A DNA stretch of 64,000 nt from Paenibacillus aceti (GTDB taxonomy: Bacteria > Bacillota > Bacilli > Paenibacillales > Paenibacillaceae): NCBI RefSeq assembly GCF_003614185.1, contig NZ_KZ987724.1:4656036-4720035 (forward strand). The letters are read 5' to 3'. The notes below the pieces were generated by a model. The model did no database searches, was not told where the DNA came from, and saw nothing but the letters and a program-made list of their open reading frames with translations. A program made the position numbers and the translations under genes. This document shows positions 18,610 through 27,334 of this stretch, piece after piece. Numbering within the stretch: position 1 is the stretch's first letter; each line of letters begins with the position of its first letter.

Positions 18610-19482
18610 ATGAAAAGAAAAGACAGGCTTTGGTTCGGGTTATTTACAATGCCCTTGTTCCTTATTTTTACGACCGTTGTAATTATTCCGTTTATAATAG
18701 GGATCGCTTATTCCTTCATAAGCTGGGATGGCATTCCGGCTAACCCTAAAGTATTCGTCGGCCTGGACAACTATGTAACGATCTTCCATGATCAGCGGTT
18801 CTTCACTTCCGCTGGAAATACAATCAAATTTACATTATTAGCGCTTATCAGCGTGAATCTACTCGGCTTGACCTTCTCGCTGCTGGTGACGAGCGGACTG
18901 CGGACCAGCAAGCTGGCGCGGACCTTGTTCTTTATGCCGAATCTGATCGGTGGCTTGATCCTCGGCTACATCTGGAAATTTATCTTCACGGATGCTTTCA
19001 AATTTCTAGGCGGCCAGACTGGATTGGATGGAATCTTCTTCAACTGGCTGATCAATCCTAACTTTGCTCTGTACGCGCTAGTGATCGTATTCACCTGGCA
19101 GATGGCCGGTTACACCATGATCATCTACATCGCGGGTCTTCAGGGGATTCCGGATGAGCTGCTGGAGGCGGCTAAGGTCGATGGGGCGAGTCTGTGGCAT
19201 CGGTTAACCAAGATTACGTTCCCGCTGCTAATGCCTTCCTTCACGATCTGTTTCTTCATGACATTATCCGGTGCGTTCAAGATTTATGACGTTAACCTGA
19301 GCTTGACGAACGGCGGACCGGTGCATTCGACGGAAATGTTCGCGATGAACATCTTCAATGAAATCTTCGGCTATGGCCATTATGGAATCGGTCAGGCCAA
19401 GGCGATTCTGTTCTTCCTGATCGTCGCTCTGGTAACGCTGACTCAGGTAGTCATCACGAAGAAGAAAGAGGTGCAGATGTAA
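18610..19482 (+). CDS. Sugar ABC transporter permease, MsmF/CUT1 type
   Basis: About 290 aa with six membrane segments and the EAA loop EAAKVDGASLWHRLTKITFP. The ATG at 18610 is preferred to the GTG at 18604 because the purine-rich site AGAGAGGG would otherwise lie too close. Its stop overlaps the next permease start by one base (TAATG), so the two are translated together. It forms the inner-membrane channel with the 19482 product for the substrate caught by the 17224 lipoprotein; no ATPase is encoded here. Confidence 0.9.
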   Translation: MKRKDRLWFGLFTMPLFLIFTTVVIIPFIIGIAYSFISWDGIPANPKVFVGLDNYVTIFHDQRFFTSAGNTIKFTLLALISVNLLGLTFSLLVTSGLRTSKLARTLFFMPNLIGGLILGYIWKFIFTDAFKFLGGQTGLDGIFFNWLINPNFALYALVIVFTWQMAGYTMIIYIAGLQGIPDELLEAAKVDGASLWHRLTKITFPLLMPSFTICFFMTLSGAFKIYDVNLSLTNGGPVHSTEMFAMNIFNEIFGYGHYGIGQAKAILFFLIVALVTLTQVVITKKKEVQM

Positions 19483-20318
19483 TGAGACGAACAAGCAAAG
19501 CGATCGCTTCCATCTTGTTGGCCCTTCTTGCCCTTATCTTCCTGTCGCCGATTTATATTATGTTGGTGAACTCCTTCAAGACGCGGGCGGAATTGTATAA
19601 CAATGCGCTGGCCCTGCCGGAGAGCTTCAGTCTGCAATATTTCGAATCCGCGATGAAGAAGATGAATTTCTTGACCGTCTTGGGTAACTCCACCTTTGTG
19701 ACGGTTCTCACGGTCATCTTCGTGGTCATTCTGTCTTCCATGACAGCATGGATGCTGGTCAGAACCGACAATAAGCTGAGTAAATTGATGTTCATGGCCT
19801 TCATCTCGACGATGCTGATTCCTTTCCAGACACTGATGATGCCGCTGATGCAAGTCATGGACTGGATTCGTACGAATCTCCATATTCCAATGCTGAATAC
19901 TCATGGCGGTCTGATCTTCATGAACGTCGGCTTCCACGCCAGTATCGCAGTGTTCCTGTATCACGGGTTCATCAAGTCGATTCCGATCGCGCTGGAAGAG
20001 GCAGCGACGCTGGACGGCTGTAGTAAATTCGGTGTCTTCTGGAGAATCGTATTCCCGATGCTGAAGACAATTACGATTACCGTTGCGATCCTGGATGTCA
20101 TTAGTACGTGGAATGACTACTTGCTTCCATCGTTGACTCTGTCGGATAAAGGGCTGCGCACGATCCAGCTGTCGACCTTCTACTTCTTCGGTGAATTTAC
20201 GATCGTATGGAATCAGGCGATGGCCGGACTGACCCTGACCATTATCCCGGTTGTCATCTTCTACGCCGTTGCTCAGAAATATATCATCAAAGGGATTGCT
20301 GAAGGCGCTGTGAAATGA
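19482..20318 (+). CDS. Sugar ABC transporter permease, MsmG/CUT1 type
   Basis: 278 aa, six membrane segments, EAA loop EAATLDGCSKFGVFWRIVFP, and the KGIAEGAVK ending typical of the MsmG/MalG side of CUT1 importers. It is translationally coupled to the 18610 permease and followed after 42 bases by the deacetylase gene at 20361. Confidence 0.9.
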   Translation: MRRTSKAIASILLALLALIFLSPIYIMLVNSFKTRAELYNNALALPESFSLQYFESAMKKMNFLTVLGNSTFVTVLTVIFVVILSSMTAWMLVRTDNKLSKLMFMAFISTMLIPFQTLMMPLMQVMDWIRTNLHIPMLNTHGGLIFMNVGFHASIAVFLYHGFIKSIPIALEEAATLDGCSKFGVFWRIVFPMLKTITITVAILDVISTWNDYLLPSLTLSDKGLRTIQLSTFYFFGEFTIVWNQAMAGLTLTIIPVVIFYAVAQKYIIKGIAEGAVK

Positions 20319-20360
20319 TGCTTCGATGAAGTCCTGTGATAAGTTCTGGAGGGATGAACC

Positions 20361-21146
20361 ATGCATAGAGGAACACAGGTCATTACGAGAGCGGATGATT
20401 GCGGGAGCAATCATTCTGCGAATTTGGGAATTCTGAGAGCGCTTGAGGGCGGGGTGCTTCGCAATGTGTCCGTGATGGCGACCTGCCTGGCGGTCCAGGA
20501 AGCGGCTGGGATGTTCGCGGAGAGAGAGGATATTTGCTTCGGGCTGCATTTCGTACTGAATGCTGAGTGGGATCAAGTGAAATGGGGACCGGTCGCGGAC
20601 CCGGCTACGGTTCCTTCGCTGATCGGAGCAGACGGCTTCTTCCGCCAGCACCCCCGGGAGTTCATGGAGCATCCGCCACAGCTGGCAGAGGTGATGCTGG
20701 AGCTGGAGGCCCAGTTCAATAGATTGACTGAGCTGGGATTTCGAATTAGCTATGTGGATACCCATATGATGTCCGATTGGGTCATTCCGGGTTTGGAGGA
20801 TGAGCTTCGTGCCTGGTGCAATGCGAGAGGGTTAGTCTATTGGGGAGATTATCTGTTCCCGGATCTGACCTTGGGGGATGGCGACAATAGTGGGGATCTT
20901 GTAGCGGAGCATATCGAGCAGATGGAAGCTTTCGATCCTGGATTCTACTTACTGGTGACCCATCCGGCAGTAGATTCTGAAGAAATGCGTGCGCTCGGCA
21001 ATGCCTTCGAATCGGGACTGCAAATCGCCGATAATCGGGAGCAGGACAGCCTGTTCTGGGCTAATCCCCGATTGGCTGACGAATACAAGCGCGTCGGCGT
21101 TCAGCCCATAAGGTATGATGAGGCGGGAAGACTTAGCAGACGTTGA
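20361..21146 (+). CDS. ChbG/YdjC-family carbohydrate deacetylase
   Basis: 261 aa. The N-terminus has the family signature TRADDCGSNHSANLGI, with Asp-Asp as metal/catalytic residues. GLHFVLNAEW and YVDTHMMSD supply the two metal-binding histidines, and VTHPAVDSEEMRALG matches the family C-terminal motif. Known members (E. coli ChbG) remove the acetyl group from N-acetylglucosamine oligosaccharides so that later enzymes can act. A good GGAGGGATG site precedes the ATG. Its place in the importer operon suggests that the imported sugar is acetylated, but the substrate is not shown. Confidence 0.85.
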   Translation: MHRGTQVITRADDCGSNHSANLGILRALEGGVLRNVSVMATCLAVQEAAGMFAEREDICFGLHFVLNAEWDQVKWGPVADPATVPSLIGADGFFRQHPREFMEHPPQLAEVMLELEAQFNRLTELGFRISYVDTHMMSDWVIPGLEDELRAWCNARGLVYWGDYLFPDLTLGDGDNSGDLVAEHIEQMEAFDPGFYLLVTHPAVDSEEMRALGNAFESGLQIADNREQDSLFWANPRLADEYKRVGVQPIRYDEAGRLSRR

Positions 21147-21166
21147 TGGAAGGAGCTTATAAAAAT

Positions 21167-21850
21167 ATGACGACAACAGGTTTACCGATACAGGCGTTCA
21201 TTTTTGATCTGGACGGTGTCATTACAGATACAGCGGAGCATCATTATTTGGCTTGGAAGGCGATTGCGGATGAGCTGCATATCCCTTTTACCAGACAATT
21301 TAATGAGAATCTGAAGGGAGTATCGCGGATGGATTCGCTTCGGCTGCTGCTGAGTCAGGCGGAGACACCGGTGGATTATACAGCGGAGCAGCTAGAGGAG
21401 CTGGCGCAATGGAAGAATCGCATCTATCAAGAGCTGATTGAGCAGATCATTCCTGCGGATATTCTGCCGGGCATCCCGGAGCTGCTTGCGGAATTGAAAC
21501 GGCAAGGGATGAGAACGGCGATCGCATCGGCGAGCAAGAATGCCTTTACGGTGATCGGACGCTTGAAGCTGATGGATGCCTTTGATGTAATCGTGGATGC
21601 AGCTGAAATAAAAAATACCAAGCCGGATCCAGAAGTGTTCCTTAAGGCTGCTGAGCTGCTGCAGGTTGAGCCGGGCTGCTCTATAGGTGTTGAGGATGCG
21701 GTGGCAGGAGTACAGGCGATCAAAGCGGCTGGAATGTTCGCTGTCGCTATCGGGGCGAAGGAGGCTTTTTCACATGCGGATCTTGTCCTCGGCAGCACTT
21801 CAGAGTTGACCTGGTCTACCGTGTCCGAGGCCTGGAGCGCCAGAAATTAG
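21167..21850 (+). CDS. pgmB: Beta-phosphoglucomutase-like HAD phosphatase/mutase
   Basis: About 227 aa. HAD motif I reads FDLDGVITDTAEHH, the form typical of beta-phosphoglucomutase rather than simple phosphatases. The cap region has NENLKGVSRMDSL and motif II lies in AIASASKN; the motif III/IV region is KNTKPDPEVFLKAA and GVEDAVAGVQAIKAAGM. The enzyme converts beta-glucose 1-phosphate, made by disaccharide phosphorylases, to glucose 6-phosphate. No phosphorylase is in this window. The ATG at 21167 after GGAAGGAG is preferred over the upstream in-frame TTG at 21143. Its 3' end overlaps the convergent HD gene by four bases. Confidence 0.85.
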   Translation: MTTTGLPIQAFIFDLDGVITDTAEHHYLAWKAIADELHIPFTRQFNENLKGVSRMDSLRLLLSQAETPVDYTAEQLEELAQWKNRIYQELIEQIIPADILPGIPELLAELKRQGMRTAIASASKNAFTVIGRLKLMDAFDVIVDAAEIKNTKPDPEVFLKAAELLQVEPGCSIGVEDAVAGVQAIKAAGMFAVAIGAKEAFSHADLVLGSTSELTWSTVSEAWSARN

Positions 21851-22488
21851 GGGCAGACGGCGGAGGCCAGCGCTTCATTCGTGATCTGTTCGATGTCCAC
21901 GGGAGATTGCGATCCCTCTTGCACCAGATCAGGCAGGATTTGATTCAGGAAATAATCAACGCAGTGCAGCTTGATCTGTTTGATCTTAATGAGCGCGCTG
22001 CGGTACATCGTAATGAATTCTTTCTCTGTATTTCCTCGCTGCAGCTCTGCGAAGGCTTCATAGATTTGATCCAGCTTGTCGGCAACCTCAAGGATTTGCC
22101 CTTCCACGGAATCATCTTTGCCTTCGCGCAGTTGTCTGCGGAAGATCGGCTGGAACTCCTCCGGGATATGCTCGTCGATGAAATGAGCGACCATCCCTTC
22201 CTCTACCTGCTGCAGCATAGCGCGCAGCTCCAAGGAATAATGCTTCACGGGTGTCTTGATATCCCCGATGAAGATCTCTCCGTAATCATGACTACTCGTA
22301 ATTTCGTACAGCTTCTTCCAATCGATGGCGACCCCCTTGCTCTCCTCGATATCGGCCAGGGTCTTGGCGTACTGCACGACCTTCCAGGAATGCGCCGACA
22401 CGCTATGCTCCTCAAATTTGAATCTGCCCGGGCAGCGGATGATCCGCTCCAGGTCCGTTAATGATTGGAAATACGTATGGATTCCCAT
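21847..22488 (-). CDS. HD-domain phosphohydrolase, YfbR-like 5'-deoxynucleotidase
   Basis: 213 aa. The metal-site residues fall almost exactly where E. coli YfbR has them: H33, H67-D68, E71 and D76, in SHDYGEIFIGD; R18 is also present, while the Trp after it is Cys. YfbR removes phosphate from deoxynucleoside monophosphates, so a role in nucleotide pools is likely but the substrate is not certain. The ATG at 22488 has AAAGGGATG upstream. The gene is convergent with pgmB and ends four bases inside it. Confidence 0.8.
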   Translation of the reverse strand: MGIHTYFQSLTDLERIIRCPGRFKFEEHSVSAHSWKVVQYAKTLADIEESKGVAIDWKKLYEITSSHDYGEIFIGDIKTPVKHYSLELRAMLQQVEEGMVAHFIDEHIPEEFQPIFRRQLREGKDDSVEGQILEVADKLDQIYEAFAELQRGNTEKEFITMYRSALIKIKQIKLHCVDYFLNQILPDLVQEGSQSPVDIEQITNEALASAVCP

Positions 22489-22674
22489 AGTTTCTGCATC
22501 CCTTTCTTCATAAAGTGGATATGTGATGTTGGTGCTGTACGTTCAGTATATCTTCGGTTTGTTAATGGACTATTAAGTTGAACAAGGGAATTGTTGCATG
22601 TGTTGCAAATGTTGTATATCTTGTGTATCTTGTGTATCTCGGCTAATGCCTCGTTTAGGGAGAACCCCACTTTT

Positions 22675-22856
22675 TAACGAACCTGTGTATCGCTATTTAC
22701 GCCCAAAAGGGTGATTTTAAAACTTAACGAAACTAGGTATCGCTATTTCGGCGAAAAAGGGGCTAATGGTCGGATTTCGCTAAAATAACGATACAGAGTT
22801 TCATTAGATTCGAAATAGCGCCAATTTCGCAGAGATAGCGATATGGAGTTTCGTTA
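22675..22856. repeat. Dyad element, family A (TAACGAAAC heads), complete copy
   Basis: Forward heads start at 22675 and 22725 (TAACGAAACTAGGTATCGCT); inverted heads span 22783-22806 and 22833-22856 (ending TTTCATTA and TTTCGTTA). Start spacings are 50, 58 and 50, total 182 bp, with a single centre of symmetry at about 22766. It fills most of the 459-bp gap between the divergent HD and EamA genes; nothing else is recognisable there. Confidence 0.85.
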
Positions 22857-22947
22857 GGAACTCTCGCCTAGAGTTGGTGACAGATGGAACATTATTTGAT
22901 ACAGTGACCCTGTGTAACAGACATATCTTCATAGGGAAGTGGTATAT

Positions 22948-23814
22948 ATGTGGCTTTTGTACGCCTTTGGATCGGCCTTGTTCGCGGGGATGACCTCTAT
23001 TTTGGCCAAAATCGGCATTAAGAACACGGACTCAAATCTGGCCACGGCACTGCGGACGATCATTGTGCTGCTGTTCTCCTGGCTCATGGTGTTCGTGGTT
23101 GGCTCACAGCATACGATTACTTCGATCTCTGGCCGTACGCTGCTGTTCCTGATTCTATCCGGCGCGGCTACCGGCGCATCTTGGCTATGCTATTTCAGGG
23201 CCTTGCAGCTCGGTACGGTGAACCAGGTTACTCCGATTGACAAGAGCAGCACGATCCTGACGATTCTGCTGGCGTTCATGTTTCTGGGGGAAGTACCTAC
23301 GGCATTTATGGGGATCGGGATCGTCCTGCTCGCATTAGGGACATATTTAATGATTGAGAAGAAGCAGGCGTCCGCAGGGTCAGGAACAGCAACGCGAAGA
23401 GCCTGGCTGATCTATGCGCTGCTGTCGGCCATCTTTGCCGCCCTGACCTCGATACTGGGCAAGGTGGGCATTCAGGATATCGAATCCAATCTGGGGACTG
23501 CAATTCGTACGGTCGTCGTCCTGATCATTGCCTGGGGGATCGTATTCTTCCAGAAGAAGCAGGCTCTAATGAAGCAGATCGACAGGAAGAGCTGGCTGTT
23601 CATCGGTCTGTCTGGCTTGGCGACAGGCTTATCCTGGCTATGCTATTATCGTGCGCTGCAGGAGGGCAAGGCGAGTCTCGTGGTGCCGATCGATAAACTG
23701 AGCATCGTCGTTACGATTATTTTCTCGTACATATTCCTCAAGGAAAGGCTGTCGCTCCGCTCCTTCATCGGCCTACTGCTCGTGATAGGTGGGACGTTGC
23801 TATTGCTGTTCTAG
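22948..23814 (+). CDS. EamA-family drug/metabolite transporter
   Basis: About 288 aa, nearly all membrane helices (ten), in two similar halves: TDSNLATALRTIIVLLFSW in the first and IESNLGTAIRTVVVLIIAW in the second, each followed by the conserved SGxATGxSWLCYxRALQ stretch. This is the internal duplication of the EamA/DMT superfamily, whose members export or exchange small metabolites. The substrate is unknown. The ATG at 22948 sits six bases after GGGAAGTGG; the upstream GTG at 22939 overlaps that site. Confidence 0.88.
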   Translation: MWLLYAFGSALFAGMTSILAKIGIKNTDSNLATALRTIIVLLFSWLMVFVVGSQHTITSISGRTLLFLILSGAATGASWLCYFRALQLGTVNQVTPIDKSSTILTILLAFMFLGEVPTAFMGIGIVLLALGTYLMIEKKQASAGSGTATRRAWLIYALLSAIFAALTSILGKVGIQDIESNLGTAIRTVVVLIIAWGIVFFQKKQALMKQIDRKSWLFIGLSGLATGLSWLCYYRALQEGKASLVVPIDKLSIVVTIIFSYIFLKERLSLRSFIGLLLVIGGTLLLLF

Positions 23815-23828
23815 GGCGCTATTCCTCC

Positions 23829-24956
23829 TCAACCCATAGTTGCTGTGATGGGGATTCGCACGCCTGTCCTCGCTGATTCCTCTATGGCTGCAATCAATTG
23901 GTGTAAATAAGCAGCATAATGAAAGTCCGGTGTCTTCGGACTGTCCACATTCGACAGAATCTCTGAGGCGAAGGACTGATGGGCCCGCAGGACGTTTGTG
24001 AGCGGAAACTCCTTCCGATCCTCCATCACTACCTTGAAGTCGTCCGGCTGACTCGTAGCTATCGACTGACTTGAGTCATATTTCACTAAGGAGAGGCTCA
24101 GCCCGCCGTATTGGGGATGACCGATGGAGCGATTCTGAACTAACTGGATCACGCCTCGCTCACCCTGGATTTCCAGCCTGAATTGCGGATAAGCGCCGCC
24201 TTGCAGATGGATCGAGATCGGAATATGGAGATTGATTTTTCCTTGGATTAAATATTGATCCTCTATATTCTTATGAATGCTGCATTCCTGATCGGTGATC
24301 CGGGCTTCGGTATAGTGCGTATGGTGACTGGCCTGAACTTCGGTAAATGACCCGAGCAGGTAGCTCACCAAATCCAGGGCGTGTCCGCCATTGATCGTCA
24401 GTAATGTTGCTCCATTACCCCGTTCAAGGATATAGCTGCTGCCTGAGTCTACCCAATTGCCCTTGGCCTGTGTCGAGGACTTCAGATTAACGGACAGAAT
24501 CCTGCCGATCTCCTGCTGATCGATCATTTCCTTGACCCGTTTTACCTCATCGGCCTGGCGGGACTGTAAGCCGATGGCATGCCTGACCGGTGAGCGGCGG
24601 ATCTGTGCCATAATCTCATCGACCTCGCTCTTAGTGACGGCCAGAGGCCATTCACAATATATATGCTTGTTGGCCCGGATGGCGTCCATCACGATATCCC
24701 GGTGGTAAGGGGCCTTCACACTGACAATGGCCATATCAACATGGCTCGATTCCAGCATTTTAGTATAGTCGTCATAAGCTGCGACATGTCCTAGTTGCTT
24801 CGCCGCTTCTTGAGCAGAGGCCATGTTGGTCGTCGCGATAGCTGTGATCTCATGAAGCCCGCTTTGCAGCAGGGCGGGAATATGGGTTGAGCTGGCCCAC
24901 CGATTGCGGATAGAGCCTCCGATAATGCCCACTTTTATTTTTTGCACATGATGCAT
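23829..24956 (-). CDS. Gfo/Idh/MocA-family oxidoreductase
   Basis: 375 aa. The N-terminal Rossmann fold starts VGIIGGSIRNRWASSTHIP, and the family's substrate/cofactor lysine region is IYCEWPLAVTKSEVDEI, with the usual EKP changed to EWP. The C-terminal alpha/beta domain contains LTINGGHALDLVSYLLG. Such enzymes oxidise or reduce sugars, inositols or related alcohols with NAD(P). The Lys-to-Trp change in the EKP motif is notable and could mean an altered catalytic role. The start at 24956 has GGGAGG nine bases upstream. It diverges from the LysR regulator at 25073. Confidence 0.88.
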   Translation of the reverse strand: MHHVQKIKVGIIGGSIRNRWASSTHIPALLQSGLHEITAIATTNMASAQEAAKQLGHVAAYDDYTKMLESSHVDMAIVSVKAPYHRDIVMDAIRANKHIYCEWPLAVTKSEVDEIMAQIRRSPVRHAIGLQSRQADEVKRVKEMIDQQEIGRILSVNLKSSTQAKGNWVDSGSSYILERGNGATLLTINGGHALDLVSYLLGSFTEVQASHHTHYTEARITDQECSIHKNIEDQYLIQGKINLHIPISIHLQGGAYPQFRLEIQGERGVIQLVQNRSIGHPQYGGLSLSLVKYDSSQSIATSQPDDFKVVMEDRKEFPLTNVLRAHQSFASEILSNVDSPKTPDFHYAAYLHQLIAAIEESARTGVRIPITATMG

Positions 24957-25072
24957 AGCTTTGAACCTCCCTGTCTTCTTTATGAAGTAGTATAATCTTG
25001 CTCTGGTATTAAAAATAATGTATATATTTAATTGATATATCAGAAAAAATGATATCTAAGGGGTGAGGTCAG

Positions 25073-25921
25073 TTGGATATTGAGAATATGAGAGCATTTA
25101 TTACGGTCGCGGAGCTGGGGAGTATCTCTTCCGCTGCACAGGAGCTGCATCAGCTGCAATCCAATATGACTGCCAAGATCAAGAAGATCGAAAGTGACTT
25201 CGGCACGGAGCTTTTCTATAGAAAACCAAGGGGCATGGAGTTGAATGAAGAGGGGAAGAGGCTGTATACCCAATTCAAGAAGATCGTATTGCTATGGGAA
25301 GAGACTCGAAGCATGATGAGCCGGGAGAATCCACTGCTGCGGATCGGTCTAATGGTGAGTAAGAATCCGCCCAATTTCAATCATGCGATGGGGCTATTAT
25401 ATGAGAAGTATGGAAATTTACAGGTGACGATCAGGACAGGGAATACACAGAAAATTGAGCATGAGATTGTGAGCGGGATGATCGACCTCGGCTTTTTAGT
25501 AGGAAAAACGGATGTCAAGGCGCTCCATTACAAGAAGTACGGCACCGAGAGATTAGTATTGATCGGCAAGCATGTCGATAAACCACTGGATATGATTCTG
25601 AAGAGCGAGAACCTGATTATCTCGTCCAGTCAGTGCTACTACAAGAAGGTGTTCGACCAATTGCTGGAGGATTGCCAGATGGAGAGAGCGGATTATGTGG
25701 AGATTGCCGCCTTGGAGTCCCTGGTTAGCATGTGCCAGCTTGGCATGGGGGTGAGCTTGATTCCGGAGTCGGATACTGCTGCCTTAGGGATAAGGGAGTA
25801 TCGAGTGATCGATCATCTTAGCTGTGAGCTGGAGAAATTTATTTGCTATCGGAAGAACTATGCGATTACCGGGATCGAGCAGCAGCTGATGAATATGATA
25901 GTAAATTCGATTTCAGCATAA
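25073..25921 (+). CDS. LysR-family transcriptional regulator
   Basis: 282 aa. The N-terminal winged helix-turn-helix reads MRAFITVAELGSISSAAQEL with the FYRKPRGMELNEEG wing typical of LysR proteins; a periplasmic-binding-like effector domain follows. The TTG start at 25073 is set by GGGGTGAGG. It is divergent from the Gfo/Idh/MocA oxidoreductase with 116 bp between them, the classical arrangement for a LysR protein controlling its neighbour. Confidence 0.9.
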   Translation: MDIENMRAFITVAELGSISSAAQELHQLQSNMTAKIKKIESDFGTELFYRKPRGMELNEEGKRLYTQFKKIVLLWEETRSMMSRENPLLRIGLMVSKNPPNFNHAMGLLYEKYGNLQVTIRTGNTQKIEHEIVSGMIDLGFLVGKTDVKALHYKKYGTERLVLIGKHVDKPLDMILKSENLIISSSQCYYKKVFDQLLEDCQMERADYVEIAALESLVSMCQLGMGVSLIPESDTAALGIREYRVIDHLSCELEKFICYRKNYAITGIEQQLMNMIVNSISA

Positions 25922-25982
25922 AAATGAAAAAGCCTGCAAACTCCGGGCTGTAGAAAAAGCGCTAGATGGTCCCTCTGACCTC

Positions 25983-26044
25983 TAACGAAACACCATATCG
26001 TTATTTGAGCAAAAATGAGGGAGATTGGAATCTAACGAAACATC
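25983..26044. repeat. Dyad element family A, left part of the copy split by the IS
   Basis: A complete forward head starts at 25983 (TAACGAAACACCATATCGTT) and the first half of a second head at 26033 (TAACGAAACATC) stops exactly at the insertion-sequence boundary. The spacing is 50. The rest of the second head is at 27335. Confidence 0.85.
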
Positions 26045-26070
26045 TGGACTTCTGTCAAAAAAGTGGACAG

Positions 26071-26907
26071 TTATGAAGCAGATTTTCTGTTAAACTGTGC
26101 AGCAAAGCGAACGGGGGAAAGATAGCCTAAGGCCCCATGGATTCGTTTGCGATTGTAATAAAACTCAATATATTGAAACAAAGCCTGGTAAGCTTGTTTC
26201 TTCGTTTTGAAGCGAGCATTGCAATAAATGAGTTCTTTTTTCAAAACACTATGCCAGGACTCGATGCACGCATTGTCATAGCAATTTCCTTTTCGACTCA
26301 TACTGGATAGCATCTGGTACTTTTTCAACTCTTTTCGGTATTCATGGGAGGTATACTGAGTCCCGCGGTCAGAGTGATGAATCAAGCCCTTCTTAGGACG
26401 TTTGGCTTTATAAGCGTCCTGTAAGGCTCCCAGCACCAGACTCGTTTCCATGTGGTTGTCTAAACGCCATCCTACAATCTCTCGAGTGCATAGATCCATA
26501 ACACTCGCAAGATATAATCGCCCCTCCCGGCAAGGAATATACGTGATATCGGTTACCCAAACCGTGTTGGGTTGGGATACGTTAAATTGCTGATTCAGAT
26601 GATTAGGTTCAATCGGATGGTCATGGTCAGAATCTGTAGTTCGCACGCGAAACTTCCTAGATACCACGGAGCGTAACTTCATTTCACGCATATACACACT
26701 CACCGTTCGTTCCGCAATGGGGTGCCCTTCCTGATGCAGAAGATGGGTGATTTTAGGGCTGCCATAACGCTTTTCATGGTCATGGAAATGGTACTGAATA
26801 CGATCCATCACAGCCTTCTTCCGAAGCGCCTGCTCGCTGGGTTTCTTGATTCTCCATTTGTAATAACCGCTCCGGGAAACCTGAAGGACTTTGCACATCT
26901 TCACCAA
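26071..26907 (-). CDS. IS3-family transposase OrfB (DDE integrase domain)
   Basis: 278 aa. A HTH_21 region (RYGSPKITHLLHQEG) precedes the rve integrase core. The catalytic triad is visible: Asp in WVTDITYIP, Asp in HHSDRGTQYTS and Glu in NACIESWHSVLKKE with the usual following Lys. It is probably made mainly as an OrfAB fusion by minus-one frameshifting from OrfA, since the minus-one frame is open from the slippery site at 26979-26985 into this gene. Confidence 0.93.
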   Translation of the reverse strand: MVKMCKVLQVSRSGYYKWRIKKPSEQALRKKAVMDRIQYHFHDHEKRYGSPKITHLLHQEGHPIAERTVSVYMREMKLRSVVSRKFRVRTTDSDHDHPIEPNHLNQQFNVSQPNTVWVTDITYIPCREGRLYLASVMDLCTREIVGWRLDNHMETSLVLGALQDAYKAKRPKKGLIHHSDRGTQYTSHEYRKELKKYQMLSSMSRKGNCYDNACIESWHSVLKKELIYCNARFKTKKQAYQALFQYIEFYYNRKRIHGALGYLSPVRFAAQFNRKSAS

Positions 26908-26945
26908 AGAGAACTCGGAGCGATGTTCTTCAATAAATTGAAATC

Positions 26946-27263
26946 TTAGTTCTTTGGTTTGCTGAAGATGTGCACTGCTTTTTTTACGATGGCTAGTTCT
27001 TCTTCGACATCTGCAATCTTTTGCTCTTTTTCCTGGAGTTGACGGCTCATTTCATTCAATTGGGCTTCCAACTCTCGTACCCGATCTGCACGGGCTGCCG
27101 GTTCGTTCTTTAATTCCCGATACTGGCTCATCCATTGGTGTAAGGTACTTCGAGGAATATTCAATTCCTCCGCCAGATCGGCTACCGTTTTGGTTTGTTC
27201 TTGAATGAACCTTACCGTTTGTTTCTTGAACTCTTCGTTATAACGTTGTCTCTGTTCTCCCAT
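26946..27263 (-). CDS. IS3-family transposase OrfA (helix-turn-helix, leucine-zipper)
   Basis: 105 aa. The N-terminal helix-turn-helix (VADLAEELNIPRSTLHQWM) recognises the IS ends, and a C-terminal coiled coil (VRELEAQLNEMSRQLQEKE) mediates multimerisation. Near its end the codons GTA AAA AAA GCA give a slippery run; shifting back one base continues in frame into OrfB. Confidence 0.93.
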   Translation of the reverse strand: MGEQRQRYNEEFKKQTVRFIQEQTKTVADLAEELNIPRSTLHQWMSQYRELKNEPAARADRVRELEAQLNEMSRQLQEKEQKIADVEEELAIVKKAVHIFSKPKN

Positions 27264-27334
27264 GTGGACACCTCCGTTGGTCTCATTATCTCCAGTCTGT
27301 TAACTGGTGTCCACTTTTTATTCTAGCAGCAATC

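Larger units (their letters stand above)
26045..27331 (-). mobile_element. IS3-family (IS150-like) insertion sequence, complete, with 3-bp target duplication
   Basis: The 1287-bp element has imperfect terminal repeats that start TG and share AAAAAGTGGACA: TGGACTTCTGTC at the left and TGCTGCTAGAAT at the right (read inward). ATC at 26042-26044 and ATC at 27332-27334 form the target duplication. Two reading frames on the minus strand encode OrfA and OrfB, and a run of seven A at the end of OrfA is the usual minus-one frameshift site. All coding features are intact, so it may be active. Confidence 0.9.

Noticed and set aside
19443-20765. 440-codon minus-strand frame opposite permease and deacetylase
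   Set aside because: Composition (His/Gln/Arg-rich) and position across two real genes mark it as a shadow.
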